Shown in pieces: positions 17,748 through 26,513 of a DNA stretch of 50,492 nucleotides. Source of the DNA: Stutzerimonas kunmingensis (GTDB lineage Bacteria; Pseudomonadota; Gammaproteobacteria; Pseudomonadales; Pseudomonadaceae); contig NZ_JACXXG010000030.1 in assembly GCF_014764705.1 (NCBI RefSeq), positions 1 through 50,492 on the forward strand, given 5' to 3'. Positions within the stretch are counted from its first letter, which is position 1, and every line of letters starts with the position of its first letter. Below the pieces are notes generated by a model. It saw only the letters and a list, made by a program, of their open reading frames with translations, was not told the DNA's origin and ran no database searches. A program made the position numbers and the translations under genes.

Positions 17748-19570
17748 TGACAGAAACCTTCGACTCATCTGCGTTCCTGGCGGCCTGCAGCGGCCGTCCA
17801 GGCGTGTATCGCATGTTCGATGCACAAGCCAAGCTGCTTTACGTCGGCAAGGCCAAGAATCTCAAGAAGCGTCTGGCCAGCTATTTCCGCAAGACGGGGC
17901 AGGCACCGAAGACCGCCGCCCTGGTGGCCAAGATCGCCCAGGTCGAAACCACGATCACTGCGAACGAGACCGAAGCGCTGCTGCTAGAGCAGACCCTGAT
18001 CAAGCAATGGCGGCCGCCTTACAACATTCTGCTGCGAGACGATAAGTCCTACCCCTATGTATTCCTGTCAGCCGGTGAATTTCCACGATTGAGTATTCAT
18101 CGTGGCGCGAAGAAGGAGCCCGGACGCTACTTCGGCCCCTATCCGAGCGCCGGCGCTATCCGCGAAAGCCTGAGCCTGCTGCAGAAGGCATTCTTCGTGC
18201 GCCAATGCGAAGACAGCTACTACCGCAACCGCACACGTCCCTGCCTGCAGTACCAGATCAAGCGCTGCAAGGCGCCTTGCGTGAATCTGGTCGAGCCGGA
18301 GGAATACGCCGAGGACGTACGACATTCGGTCATGTTCCTCGAAGGCCGTAGCAATGCGCTGGCCGAAGAGCTGTCACGCAATATGGAAAAGGCGGCGATG
18401 AACCTCGATTTCGAGCGTGCCGCCGAGATTCGCGATCAGATCGGCATCCTGCGTCGCGTGCAGGATCAACAGAGCATGGAGGGCGGCACTGGCGACGTGG
18501 ATATCGTCGCCGCGGTGGTCAGCCCGGGCGGCGCCTGCGTTCACCTGATCACCGTGCGTGGCGGCCGGGTGCTGGGGAGCAAGAATTTCTTTCCGCAGGT
18601 GGCTATCGAGGAAAGTGTCAGCGAAGTGCTGCAGGCGTTTCTCGAGCAGTACTACCTGGGCGCCGCCGAACGCGATCTGCCGGGAGAGCTGATCGTCAAC
18701 GCCGTGCACGAGGACTTTCCGACGCTGATCAGTGCCATCGCCGAGCTGCGCAGCTTCGATCTGACCATTACCCATCGCGTACGTGGCACGCGTGCGCGCT
18801 GGCAGCAGCTGGCGCTGACCAACGCGGAACAGGCGATGGCTGCACGCCTGGCCAATCGTCAGCATCTGTCCGCTCGGTTCGACGCGCTGGCCGAAGCGCT
18901 GGAACTCAACGAGCCGCCGATGCGCCTGGAATGCTTCGACATCAGCCACTCCAGCGGCGAGGCGACGGTGGCGTCCTGCGTGGTCTTCGGGCCGGAGGGG
19001 CCGCTGAAGTCGGACTATCGACGCTACAACATCGAGGGTGTTACCGCGGGCGATGACTATGCGGCGATGCACCAGGCGCTGTCCCGGCGTTTCCGCAAGG
19101 CAGCGGAGGGCGAGGGCAAGCTACCGGACATCCTGCTGGTCGATGGCGGCAAGGGCCAGCTGAACATGGCGCGTGAAGTGCTCGAAGAACTGGCCGTGCC
19201 GGATCTGATCCTGCTCGGCGTGGCCAAGGGTGTGACGCGCAAGCCGGGGCTGGAAACCCTTTACCTCAACGATGCGGCTCACGAGTTCACGCTTCCCGCA
19301 GACTCGCCGGCGCTGCACTTGATCCAGCAGGTGCGCGATGAGGCGCACCGTTTCGCCATTACCGGCCACCGTGCCAGACGAGGAAAAGCGCGTCGAACCT
19401 CGACGCTTGAGGAGGTTCCGGGCATCGGCCCGAAGCGCCGTCGCGAACTGCTTACGCATTTCGGCGGTCTTCAGGAACTGTGCAGAGCCAGCCTCGACGA
19501 GATCGCCAAGGCTCCCGGCATTAGTAAAAAGCTTGCCGAGTCGATTTATGCCGCCCTGCACAGTGAGTAA
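17747..19570 (+). CDS. uvrC: Excinuclease ABC subunit C
   Basis: UvrC makes both incisions in nucleotide excision repair. The 607 residues show an N-terminal GIY-YIG nuclease ([31 protein letters not shown]), the cysteine region [13 protein letters not shown], and a UvrB-binding UVR motif ([20 protein letters not shown]). The RNase H-like endonuclease half follows ([30 protein letters not shown]), then tandem helix-hairpin-helix motifs ([34 protein letters not shown]). Length and domain order are standard. The start overlaps gacA, and pgsA follows 33 bases after the stop. Confidence 0.98.
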   Translation: MTETFDSSAFLAACSGRPGVYRMFDAQAKLLYVGKAKNLKKRLASYFRKTGQAPKTAALVAKIAQVETTITANETEALLLEQTLIKQWRPPYNILLRDDKSYPYVFLSAGEFPRLSIHRGAKKEPGRYFGPYPSAGAIRESLSLLQKAFFVRQCEDSYYRNRTRPCLQYQIKRCKAPCVNLVEPEEYAEDVRHSVMFLEGRSNALAEELSRNMEKAAMNLDFERAAEIRDQIGILRRVQDQQSMEGGTGDVDIVAAVVSPGGACVHLITVRGGRVLGSKNFFPQVAIEESVSEVLQAFLEQYYLGAAERDLPGELIVNAVHEDFPTLISAIAELRSFDLTITHRVRGTRARWQQLALTNAEQAMAARLANRQHLSARFDALAEALELNEPPMRLECFDISHSSGEATVASCVVFGPEGPLKSDYRRYNIEGVTAGDDYAAMHQALSRRFRKAAEGEGKLPDILLVDGGKGQLNMAREVLEELAVPDLILLGVAKGVTRKPGLETLYLNDAAHEFTLPADSPALHLIQQVRDEAHRFAITGHRARRGKARRTSTLEEVPGIGPKRRRELLTHFGGLQELCRASLDEIAKAPGISKKLAESIYAALHSE

Positions 19571-19603
19571 ACTGTCCCCGAATTCCGCCGATCAGTGGTA
19601 CCG

Positions 19604-20161
19604 ATGAATATCCCGAACCTGCTCACCGTTCTACGCGTGCTGCTGATACCCATCTTCATTCTGCTGTTCTACCTCCCGTTCTACTGGAGCTATATGGCCG
19701 CGAGTGCAGTATTCACCGTGGCCGCGCTGACCGACTGGCTCGATGGCTACCTGGCCCGCCGCCTGGAACAAAGTACGCCGTTCGGTGCCTTTCTCGACCC
19801 GGTAGCCGACAAGCTGATGGTCGCGGTAGCACTGGTGCTGCTGGTCGAAGAGCACTCCAATCTCTGGCTGACGTTGCCGGCAGCGATCATCATCGGTCGG
19901 GAGATCGTCGTCTCGGCCTTGCGCGAATGGATGGCCGAGCTGGGCGCTCGCGCGCAGGTGGCGGTGTCGAACCTGGGCAAGTGGAAGACCGCTGCGCAGA
20001 TGGTCGCGCTGGTGATCCTGCTGGCCAATCCGCCGCAGCCAACAATCTGGGTCGGGTTGGGTTATGCGCTGTTGATCGTGGCGGCGGGGCTGACGCTTTG
20101 GTCGATGATCAATTACCTGATGGCTGCCTGGCCGCACCTGAGCACCTCAGAAAAGAAATAA
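19604..20161 (+). CDS. pgsA: CDP-diacylglycerol-glycerol-3-phosphate 3-phosphatidyltransferase
   Basis: PgsA makes phosphatidylglycerophosphate, the committed step to phosphatidylglycerol. The 185-residue membrane enzyme carries the CDP-alcohol phosphotransferase motif DG-x2-AR-x8-G-x3-D-x3-D as [20 protein letters not shown] followed by VADK. Four or more hydrophobic helices surround it, and [20 protein letters not shown] is family sequence. The ATG at 19604 gives the usual length; a GTG nine bases upstream is the alternative. The order gacA-uvrC-pgsA-tRNA is conserved in pseudomonads. Phosphatidylglycerol from this enzyme is the expected donor for the LtaS-like transferase at 47421. Confidence 0.97.
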   Translation: MNIPNLLTVLRVLLIPIFILLFYLPFYWSYMAASAVFTVAALTDWLDGYLARRLEQSTPFGAFLDPVADKLMVAVALVLLVEEHSNLWLTLPAAIIIGREIVVSALREWMAELGARAQVAVSNLGKWKTAAQMVALVILLANPPQPTIWVGLGYALLIVAAGLTLWSMINYLMAAWPHLSTSEKK

Positions 20162-20181
20162 AAACTTTTTTAATCAAGGGG

Positions 20182-20209
20182 TTGACGGCAGCATTCGATC
20201 GTATAGAAT
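20182..20209 (+). promoter_or_regulatory. Sigma-70 promoter of the tRNA-Gly/tRNA-Cys genes
   Basis: TTGACG (20182-20187), a 16-base spacer and TAGAAT (20204-20209) are followed by a GC-rich discriminator (GGCGCCC). That discriminator is typical of stringently controlled stable RNA promoters. The expected start point is about 15 bases before tRNA-Gly. Confidence 0.78.
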
Positions 20210-20230
20210 GGCGCCCGTCACCAAGACAAC

Positions 20231-20306
<76 letters not shown>

Positions 20307-20318
20307 GTTTGTAAGATC

Positions 20319-20341
20319 GCGCCGCAGTAATAATGCGGCGC
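20319..20341 (+). other. Spacer hairpin between the two tRNA genes
   Basis: GCGCCGCA (20319-20326) pairs with TGCGGCGC (20334-20341) around GTAATAA, followed by CTTCGTTTT. It may be a processing signal or a partial terminator between tRNA-Gly and tRNA-Cys. Confidence 0.55.
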
Positions 20342-20352
20342 CTTCGTTTTGA

Positions 20353-20426
20353 GGCCGGTTGGCAGAGTGGTTATGCAGCGGATTGCAAATCCGTGTACGC
20401 CGGTTCGATTCCGACATCGGCCTCCA
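20353..20426 (+). tRNA. tRNA-Cys (anticodon GCA)
   Basis: Acceptor GGCCGGT pairs with ATCGGCC (one G-T pair), with TCCA encoded. The anticodon loop TTGCAAA carries GCA at 20385-20387. The GTTCGATTC T loop is present. Length is 74 bases. Confidence 0.98.
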
Positions 20427-20431
20427 TATTG

Positions 20432-20466
20432 AAAAGCCCCAAGCAACTAGTTGCTTGGGGCTTTTT
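20432..20466 (+). terminator. Rho-independent terminator after tRNA-Cys
   Basis: AAAAGCCCCAAGCAACTAG and its mirror TTGCTTGGGGCTTTTT form a near-perfect hairpin of about 15 pairs followed by a T run. It is preceded by an A run, so it could also act on the opposite strand. Confidence 0.93.
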
Positions 20467-20581
20467 CTTTTGCGCGGCTAAAAAAAGCCAAGCATCTTGA
20501 TACGCCAATTAGTTTGGCAACGAGCGACTCCGTAAAGGCTATCTATACTTCGAGAGCGCCTTTCGCGCGAGGAGAACAGCC

Positions 20582-20827
20582 ATGCGACGCCTCACAGCTT
20601 TTACCCTTGCCGTCCTGTTCAGCACGCCGCTGCTGGCGATGCACTGTCCCATGGACATGGCCAAGATTGATGAGCAGCTCGAAACCAATCCGCCCAAGGA
20701 TGCCGCTACGCTGCAGCAAGTTCGTGAGTTGCGTGCTGAGGGCGAGCAGCTGCATCAGGCTGGCCAACATGCCGATTCGGTAAGGGTGCTGGGCAAAGCG
20801 CTGTATCTGTTGGGGCTGAAGCCCTGA
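20582..20827 (+). CDS. Small exported protein of unknown function
   Basis: The 81 residues start after a good GAGGAG site and begin with a signal peptide (MRRLTAFTLAVLFSTPLLAM). The mature part is a short helical segment beginning HCPMDMAKIDEQLETNPPKD and continuing with Gln/Glu-rich helices (QQVRELRAEGEQLHQAGQHA). It resembles a single tetratricopeptide-like helix pair. No family with a known function is recognised. It probably acts in the periplasm. It follows the tRNA terminator and is convergent with the next small gene. Confidence 0.72.
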   Translation: MRRLTAFTLAVLFSTPLLAMHCPMDMAKIDEQLETNPPKDAATLQQVRELRAEGEQLHQAGQHADSVRVLGKALYLLGLKP

Positions 20828-21022
20828 TCAGCGCGCCCGGCGGAAGCCGACCAGCAGCCAGAACAGCAGTCCCAGTATCGGGAAGACAGCAATACCGATT
20901 GCCCAAAGCGCCTTTGCGCCTACGGTTCGCTCACTTTTGAAGACGCTGATGATCGCAAGCAGATTCGCGGCTATCAGCGCTACCGCGGCCGCTATGGCCA
21001 GGTACGTCATCGAATCAGACAC
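20828..21022 (-). CDS. Small two-helix membrane protein (PLDc_N-like)
   Basis: The 64 residues comprise two hydrophobic helices (TYLAIAAAVALIAANLLAII and ALWAIGIAVFPILGLLFWLL) joined by VFKSERTVGAK and ending in a basic tail. This resembles the stand-alone N-terminal domain of cardiolipin synthase-like proteins (LWaIxIxxxPxlGxlxyll). The start is GTG 21022, chosen because AGGAGG lies eight bases upstream; an in-frame ATG lies nine bases upstream of that SD-to-start stretch and another four codons inside. It meets the preceding gene end to end. Function unknown. Confidence 0.72.
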   Translation of the reverse strand: MSDSMTYLAIAAAVALIAANLLAIISVFKSERTVGAKALWAIGIAVFPILGLLFWLLVGFRRAR

Positions 21023-21120
21023 TTCTCGCTCCTCCTGACAGTTCAACTATGAGGCCGTGAACTGCACAGGACGGTTCCGTTCGACAGTCGTGCCGCATTG
21101 CAGCATTGCGACGAGATCAC

Positions 21121-21351
21121 TCAGCCCAGCAGCTGCTCAAGCTCATCGCTGCTTGGCACCTTGCCCTCCACGACGATCTCCTCATCAACTGCGAGCGCAG
21201 GGGTGCGCATGACTCCCGCGTCGATGATGGCGTTTACGTCGGTGACTTTCTCGACCTCGAACTCCAGGCCGAGTCGCCGCGCGGCAGCTTCGGCGTTGGC
21301 GGAAAGCTGTTGGCACTTGGCGCAGCCAGACCCATAAACAGTCAGTTTCAT
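21121..21351 (-). CDS. Thioredoxin-fold small protein of the ars operon
   Basis: The 76 residues match the small thioredoxin family of TM0996/MTH895 type. They start MKLTVYGSGCAKCQQL with a CxxC redox pair (GCAKC), and a cis-Pro follows in VMRTPALAVDEEIV. The start lies eight bases downstream of the arsP stop, after AGGACG. Genes of this family often sit beside DUF318/ArsP permeases. It may reduce disulfides, or hand over trivalent organoarsenicals or electrons to ArsP or ArsC; that role is inference. Confidence 0.88.
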   Translation of the reverse strand: MKLTVYGSGCAKCQQLSANAEAAARRLGLEFEVEKVTDVNAIIDAGVMRTPALAVDEEIVVEGKVPSSDELEQLLG

Positions 21352-21359
21352 TGTCGTCC

Positions 21360-22736
21360 TCACATCAGTTGGCCATAGAGATAGCCGCTGAGCGTGGCCA
21401 TGACCACTACCAGCGAGCAGTACACGATCGTTTTCTGCGTGCCGAGCACGGTACGAATCACCAGCATGTTCGGTAGCGACAACGCAGGCCCCGCCAGAAG
21501 GATTGCCAGTGCCGGGCCCTTGCCCATTCCTGCGCCCAACAGACCTTCCACGATGGGTACTTCGGTCAGAGTAGAAAAATACATGAAGGCGCCGAGGACC
21601 GAGGCGAGGAGGGTCGAGGTGAAGCTGTTGTCGCCCACAGCCCAGACTATCCACTCGCTGGGAATCAGCCCTTCGTGGCCGGGGCGGCCGAGCAGCATGC
21701 CGGCGATTAGCACCCCGCCAAGCAGTAACGGCATGATCTGTTTGGTGAAGTCCCAGCTCTGAGCGACCCATTCCTGGCTTGCTGCGTTCTGGCGACTGGC
21801 CTGTAGCATCAACCCCGCGATACCTATGACCATGGCAAGCTCCGGCCACTGAGGCGCAAGCAGAGCGCTCGCAGCGACCAGCGCGCCAATCATGAGCAAC
21901 GGTCGTACCGACCAGTTCCAGCGACGCACCAGCAATGACGCCAGCAAGATGGCGAGGGTTGCGGTGATTGGCCACTTCCAGGCGTGCACGGCCATCCAGG
22001 CCGAGTTCTCCGCGCTGGCCCAGTTGGCGAATACCAGAATGCCGATCATCAAGCTGAACAAGGCGACGATGTCGCCGAGCGGGTGCCCGTCGTCGTCACC
22101 GGCGAAACCGCGGGCACTTGTGGCCGCACGTGCAGCCTCCTCGCGGCGGTAGAGCAGGTGCATGATGGCGCCGATTACCAAGGCAAACACGATGGCGCCA
22201 ACGGCTCGAGCGATCCCGAGCTCGGCGCCAAGCACCTTGGCGGTGACTACGATGGCCATGACGTTGATCGTCGGCCCCGAATAGAGAAAGGCGATTGCTG
22301 CACCCAGGCCGGCACCGCGCCTGTAGATGCCGCCAAACAGCGGCAATACGGTGCAGGAGCACACCGCCAGCAGCGTGCCGGCGATGGATGCCACACCGAA
22401 CGCCACGGGCTTCGGCGAAGCCGGACCAAGGTGCTTCATCACGGCGCCCTGGCTGATGTAGACGGCCATTGCGCCCGCGATGACGAAGGCTGGCAGCAGG
22501 CAGAGGATCACATGTTCACGGGCGTACCACTGCGTCAGGCGCAGGCCTTCCAGTACGGCGTTTTCGAAACGGGGCTGGCCCATCGGCAGGAAGAAGATCA
22601 GCAGGAACGCCGCGCACATTCCGAGCAGCACTTTGGCTTCGGTGGGATGGCCCCGCCAGAAGTTAGCCAAGTGCGCTCTCAGCGAAAGTGGTGTGTCACT
22701 GGTCGAGGCAGGCTGCTCTTGTGCGGGGCTGTCCAT
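21360..22736 (-). CDS. arsP: ArsP-type permease (trivalent organoarsenical efflux)
   Basis: The roughly 458-residue multi-pass permease carries the DUF318/ArsP hallmark VCSCTVLPLFGGIYRRGAGL near residue 120 and a second inverted half (STLTEVPIVEGLLGAGMGKG, PALAILLAGPALSLPNML). ArsP exports methylarsenite and related trivalent aromatic arsenicals. The cytosolic loop contains a charged stretch (RREEAARAATSARGFAGDDD). The ATG at 22736 has GAGAGGACC upstream; nine further residues are open to 22763 without a good site. It is third in the leftward operon arsO-acr3-arsP-thioredoxin-like. The related permease family without arsenic function is the alternative, but context favours ArsP. Confidence 0.85.
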   Translation of the reverse strand: MDSPAQEQPASTSDTPLSLRAHLANFWRGHPTEAKVLLGMCAAFLLIFFLPMGQPRFENAVLEGLRLTQWYAREHVILCLLPAFVIAGAMAVYISQGAVMKHLGPASPKPVAFGVASIAGTLLAVCSCTVLPLFGGIYRRGAGLGAAIAFLYSGPTINVMAIVVTAKVLGAELGIARAVGAIVFALVIGAIMHLLYRREEAARAATSARGFAGDDDGHPLGDIVALFSLMIGILVFANWASAENSAWMAVHAWKWPITATLAILLASLLVRRWNWSVRPLLMIGALVAASALLAPQWPELAMVIGIAGLMLQASRQNAASQEWVAQSWDFTKQIMPLLLGGVLIAGMLLGRPGHEGLIPSEWIVWAVGDNSFTSTLLASVLGAFMYFSTLTEVPIVEGLLGAGMGKGPALAILLAGPALSLPNMLVIRTVLGTQKTIVYCSLVVVMATLSGYLYGQLM

Positions 22737-22827
22737 GTCTGTGGTCCTCTCAGGCGTCTGCATCGATGGTAGTCAGCCTGCGCGCCGCCCTGCTGATCAG
22801 GGTCAAGCGAAGGTGAGTGGTTCCAGC

Positions 22828-23907
22828 TCAATCAGCCGGTAACGCCCGGTTGTACCAGTCACGGCTGCGGTTGATGTTGCGCACCAGCCAGAGCATGACC
22901 GGCACCTCGATCAATACGCCAACTACGGTCGCAAGGGCCGCGCCTGAATTGAAACCATAGAGCACGATTGCAACGGCAACCGCCAGTTCGAAGAAGTTCG
23001 AAGCACCGATCATCGCTGAAGGGCCGGCAACATCATGGCGAACCAGGAAGCGACGGTTGAGCCAGTAGCCCAGTCCGGCGATGAATAGTGTTTGCAGCAG
23101 GATCGGTACCGCGAGCATGGCGATGATCAACGGCTGGGCCACGATCGCTTCGCCCTGGAAGGAGAACAGCAGGACGAGGGTCGCCAGCAACGCCACGATG
23201 GAAAATGGCTGCACCTTCGCCAGTGCCGCCTGAAAGGCCGGCTCACCGCGCTTCATCAGCCGGCCGCGAATGAACTGGGCGATGGCCAGCGGAATGACGA
23301 TGTACATCACTACCGAGAGCAACAGGGTATCCCAGGGCACTGGAATCGACGACACGCCGAGCAGCAGGGCGACGATTGGCGCAAAGGCAAACACCATTAC
23401 CACGTCGTTCAGCGCCACCTGGGTCAGGGTGAAATTGGCGTTGCCGTTGCAGAGATTGCTCCAGACGAAAACCATCGCCGTGCAGGGTGCGGCGCCTAGG
23501 AGTATCAGGCCAGCCATGTAGCTATCGAGCTCGGAAGCCGGGAGCCACGGCGCGAAGACATGCTTTATGAATACCCAGCCGAGCAGGGCCATGGTGAATG
23601 GCTTGACCGCCCAGTTGACGAACAGCGTGATGCCCATGCTCGCCCGTTGTGCATAAACCTCCCGCAGCGCCGAGAAATCGATCTTCATCAGCATCGGGAT
23701 GATCATCACCCAGATCAGCAGGCCGACCGGAATGTTCACATGGGCGATTTCCAGCGCGCCGACCGCTTGTGCGGCAGCGGGCAGTCCCAGGCCGAGGAGG
23801 GTGCCGGCAACGATGCAGAGAAAGACCCAGAGCGTCAGATAACGCTCGAAGAATCCGAGCGGGACGCCGGCCGCTTTCTTCCCGGCCACTTCACATTGAC
23901 TGGACAT
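22828..23907 (-). CDS. acr3: ACR3-family arsenite efflux transporter
   Basis: The 359-residue, about ten-helix carrier extrudes As(III) driven by the membrane potential. Visible family sequence: FFERYLTLWVFLCIVAGTLL, PVGLLIWVMIIPMLMKIDF, the essential cysteine Cys142 in LGAAPCTAMVFVWS, and the conserved Glu in GASNFFELAVAVAI. It belongs to the Acr3 group (BASS superfamily), not the unrelated 12-helix ArsB. It lies between arsO and arsP on the same strand with short gaps, so it is probably co-transcribed. Confidence 0.95.
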   Translation of the reverse strand: MSSQCEVAGKKAAGVPLGFFERYLTLWVFLCIVAGTLLGLGLPAAAQAVGALEIAHVNIPVGLLIWVMIIPMLMKIDFSALREVYAQRASMGITLFVNWAVKPFTMALLGWVFIKHVFAPWLPASELDSYMAGLILLGAAPCTAMVFVWSNLCNGNANFTLTQVALNDVVMVFAFAPIVALLLGVSSIPVPWDTLLLSVVMYIVIPLAIAQFIRGRLMKRGEPAFQAALAKVQPFSIVALLATLVLLFSFQGEAIVAQPLIIAMLAVPILLQTLFIAGLGYWLNRRFLVRHDVAGPSAMIGASNFFELAVAVAIVLYGFNSGAALATVVGVLIEVPVMLWLVRNINRSRDWYNRALPAD

Positions 23908-23955
23908 CGCTAATTACACCTTTTCGTATGATGATCGGGATTGCATCAGTGGTTG

Positions 23956-25038
23956 CTAGGGGCGCTGCAGGGGCTTTGCGGCAAGTGCCTGAACGACCTC
24001 ATCGACGGTACTCCGCGCCGTGCGAGTGACGCCGATCAGCGTGGCAGATGCCATGCCGGTCCAGTCGCCGTAGCCCACCAGCCAGAGATTGGGTTGCTTC
24101 ACGACGCGGGTTCCTTCTACCTGTACTTTGCCATCGGCCTCGATGATGCCGAGTTCACGAAGATGATCCAGTGCCGGGCGGAAACCTGTGCACCAGATCA
24201 CCGCGTCCAGGTCCTCACGACGCCCATCCGCCCACTCGACTCCCGTTTCGGTGAAGTGCGCGAAGGGGCGCTCGGCCACCAGAACGCCACGCTCGCGGGC
24301 TTCGCGCACCGGCGGCACCATGACGATGTCACCGAAGCCGCCGGCCGGCTCGTCGATGCTGCGTCCCTCCTGCTGCGCCTTCCAGCGTGCGGTAGCGCGC
24401 TCGAACAGCACGCGGCCGTCGACATCGTCGGGCAGAAACGCAGGTGGCTCCTGAGTGACCCAGCGTGTCTCGCTGACTCTGGATAGCTCGGCGAGTACCT
24501 GCGCGCCGGAGTTTCCACCGCCTACCACCATCACCCGTTTACCTGTGAAGGGACCAGGGTCACGGTAGTGAGCTGAGTGAATCTGCGCACCCTGAAAAAG
24601 CTCGCGCCCTTCATAAGGCGGAATGAAACGCTTGCTCCAGGTGCCCGTCGCACTGATGACTGCGCGAGCCAGCCAATGCTGATCGCCTGCTTGCACACGC
24701 CAGAGATCGTCGAGGCGGCTGATCGTATCGACTCGAACCGATCGCTGAATGGGAAACCGGTAGCGATCTTCGTAACGTCGCAAATAATCGATAACATCGC
24801 TGCGCGTGGGATTGCCCGGCTCGGCTGGAGCAGGCATCGGCCAGCCGGCAATCGAGCTCCAGGCGGCGGGTGAGAACAGTCTCAGCGACTCCCAGGCGTG
24901 CAGCCATGCGCCGCCGGGACTGGGCTGTTCATCCAACAGCAGATAGGACAGCGACGTGCGACGCAGAAAGTACGCAGTCGTCAGGGCGGACTGTCCTGCG
25001 CCAATGATGATGACATCGAGAACATTGGGTGCTGTCAT
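23956..25038 (-). CDS. arsO: ArsO-type flavin-dependent monooxygenase
   Basis: The 360-residue FAD/NADPH enzyme has two dinucleotide-binding motifs, [12 protein letters not shown] near residue 10 and [14 protein letters not shown] near residue 165. The FMO-like SATGTWSKR and late WCTGFRP segments are also present. Flavin monooxygenases of this kind in ars operons are named ArsO; their exact substrate (organoarsenical or arsenite-related) is not settled. ATG 25038 has GGGAG upstream. The frame is open another 57 residues through the divergent promoter region, but that extension has no conserved sequence. First gene of the leftward ars operon. Confidence 0.85.
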   Translation of the reverse strand: MTAPNVLDVIIIGAGQSALTTAYFLRRTSLSYLLLDEQPSPGGAWLHAWESLRLFSPAAWSSIAGWPMPAPAEPGNPTRSDVIDYLRRYEDRYRFPIQRSVRVDTISRLDDLWRVQAGDQHWLARAVISATGTWSKRFIPPYEGRELFQGAQIHSAHYRDPGPFTGKRVMVVGGGNSGAQVLAELSRVSETRWVTQEPPAFLPDDVDGRVLFERATARWKAQQEGRSIDEPAGGFGDIVMVPPVREARERGVLVAERPFAHFTETGVEWADGRREDLDAVIWCTGFRPALDHLRELGIIEADGKVQVEGTRVVKQPNLWLVGYGDWTGMASATLIGVTRTARSTVDEVVQALAAKPLQRP

Positions 25039-25060
25039 CAAGCGGCTCCCGTAAAGGCGG

Positions 25061-25074
25061 ATATTCGTTCGAAT
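25061..25074. promoter_or_regulatory. Candidate ArsR operator ahead of arsO
   Basis: ATTCG-TT-CGAAT (25063-25074) is an inverted repeat just downstream of a plausible leftward promoter (TTGTTG, 17-base spacer, TATATT on the minus strand). The same ATATTCG string recurs at 25194-25200 near the rightward promoter, which suggests one regulator acting on both operons. This is a pattern match only. Confidence 0.42.
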
Positions 25075-25168
25075 AAATATATGCGATGCGGAATATACGC
25101 CTCTTGTTCCGGCGCAACAAACTTGCCTTTGACACCCGCAGTAAATAGCTGACCTAGCTCGAGAGAGC

Positions 25169-25198
25169 TTTACTTGCTTATGCGCTAAGCAATATATT
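25169..25198 (+). promoter_or_regulatory. Candidate sigma-70 promoter of the rightward ars operon
   Basis: TTTACT (25169-25174), an 18-base spacer and TATATT (25193-25198) precede the first arsC by about 30 bases. The -10 region overlaps the ATATTCG string noted for the possible ArsR operator. Confidence 0.45.
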
Positions 25199-25229
25199 CG
25201 GCTAGGCATATCTTATGGGGAACGGCTTT

Positions 25230-25643
25230 ATGGCCTACAAATCGCGTGTCCTGTTCGTCTGCGTCGCCAACTCGGCACGCTCCCAGCTCGCCGAGGCGTT
25301 GCTGCGGCATGCCGATTCGGAGCACTTCGAGGCGTTCAGCGCAGGCACCGCTCCCACCCAGGTCGATCTACGAGCGCTGGCAGCGCTTGAGCAGCTTGGT
25401 GTTGCGACAGTGGGATTGCACAGCAAATCGCTGGAGGAAGTGGAAGGGCAACCGTTCGATTTCGTGATCACGCTGTGTGATAAGTCATCGCTGGAATGCC
25501 TTGCACTGCCTGGTGCGGGCGAGTACATCGCCTGGAACTTCGAAGACCCTGCCACCAGCGACCAGCCGGATGCTTACCGGCACACGCTTCACGAGATACA
25601 TGAGCGGATCAAGATGTTCGTGTTGGTCAAGAACAAGCGCTGA
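25230..25643 (+). CDS. arsC: Thioredoxin-coupled arsenate reductase ArsC (LMW-PTP fold), first copy
   Basis: The 137 residues have the CX5R loop VCVANSARSQ at about residues 10-19, which binds arsenate. A resolving pair CDKSSLEC (two Cys six residues apart) has exactly the Cys82/Cys89 arrangement of thioredoxin-linked ArsC of the pI258 type. It reduces As(V) to As(III) in the cytosol for export by Acr3. ATG 25230 follows GGGGAACGG; an ATG fifteen bases earlier is the alternative. It precedes arsR by ten bases, an unusual order since arsR is normally first. It is clearly diverged from the second arsC. Confidence 0.88.
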   Translation: MAYKSRVLFVCVANSARSQLAEALLRHADSEHFEAFSAGTAPTQVDLRALAALEQLGVATVGLHSKSLEEVEGQPFDFVITLCDKSSLECLALPGAGEYIAWNFEDPATSDQPDAYRHTLHEIHERIKMFVLVKNKR

Positions 25644-25653
25644 GAAGATATCA

Positions 25654-26010
25654 ATGGTCGAGCACCTGACACCTACCACTGTATTCAAATGCCTGGCAGA
25701 CGAGACTCGCGTGCGGATCGCGTTGCTCGTCGCCCGTGAAGGCGAATTGTGTGTCTGCGAGCTGACCTGTGCGCTGGATGAGAGCCAGCCAAAGATCTCG
25801 CGGCATCTGGCGCTGCTGCGCGGATGCGGAATTCTGGAAGACCGCCGTCAGGGCCAATGGGTCTACTACCGACTCCACCCGCACCTGCCTGACTGGGTGA
25901 CCGACATGCTGCAGCCGATCCTGGCCGCTAACAAGAATTGGCTGGGCGATAACGTGCAGCGCCTCGAAAGTATGCGCAACCGCCCAGAGCGCGCCAGCTC
26001 ATGCGCCTGA
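25654..26010 (+). CDS. arsR: ArsR-family metalloregulatory repressor
   Basis: The 118-residue winged-helix protein carries the arsenite-binding ELCVCEL motif (Cys33, Cys35) at the start of the recognition region. The helix SQPKISRHLALLRGCGILED and the wing RRQGQWVYYRLHP follow. A third thiol from CGI in the recognition helix or from the C-terminal Cys could complete the As(III) site. ArsR releases DNA on binding As(III). It would repress both divergent operons. ATG 25654 has AGAAG upstream. Confidence 0.95.
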   Translation: MVEHLTPTTVFKCLADETRVRIALLVAREGELCVCELTCALDESQPKISRHLALLRGCGILEDRRQGQWVYYRLHPHLPDWVTDMLQPILAANKNWLGDNVQRLESMRNRPERASSCA

Positions 26011-26023
26011 ATCAAGAACGACC

Positions 26024-26494
26024 ATGAAGATTCTCTTTCTCTGCACCGCCAACAGCTGCCGCAGCATTCTGGCCGAGGCGCTGTTTAACCATCTCGCGCC
26101 GGCCGGCATGCGCGCGTTCAGCGCCGGCAGCGAGCCAAGAGGCGAGATCAATCCACTGACGCTTGAGGCGCTGGCGCGGGCCGGCATTGCGGCTGATGGC
26201 TTGTATAGCAAGAGCAGCGACGCGCATCAGGCGCTGAATCCCGACTCCGTCATTACCGTCTGCGACAAGGCCGCTGGCGAAGCGTGTCCGGTGTATTTCG
26301 GGCCGGCCACCAAAGCGCACTGGGGGCTTGTCGATCCTTCCGAGAGCGTCGGTAGCCCCGAGGAAATAAAAGCGGCGTTCGATGCCACGCTCGTCAGGCT
26401 CAAGCTACGTTTCACCGCGTTTCTCGCGCTACCGCTCGCTCAACTGGATGCCGCTACGCTGAGAACCGAGCTGGCACGCATCGGCACACTTTGA
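26024..26494 (+). CDS. arsC: Arsenate reductase ArsC (LMW-PTP fold), second copy
   Basis: The 156 residues begin [20 protein letters not shown], giving the CX5R arsenate loop with an extra Cys inside it. A distal pair ([16 protein letters not shown]) and the [12 protein letters not shown] segment follow. This is the common Pseudomonas ArsC subtype and differs from the preceding arsC in both the loop and the spacing of the resolving cysteines. It lies 13 bases after arsR. Two reductases in one operon may differ in electron donor. Confidence 0.94.
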   Translation: MKILFLCTANSCRSILAEALFNHLAPAGMRAFSAGSEPRGEINPLTLEALARAGIAADGLYSKSSDAHQALNPDSVITVCDKAAGEACPVYFGPATKAHWGLVDPSESVGSPEEIKAAFDATLVRLKLRFTAFLALPLAQLDAATLRTELARIGTL

Positions 26495-26513
26495 ACCTAG
26501 CAGGACATGCCTA

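Noticed and set aside
21984..22772. 262-residue plus-strand frame opposite arsP
   Set aside because: Asp/Gly/His-rich low-complexity shadow of a membrane protein gene; no start signal.
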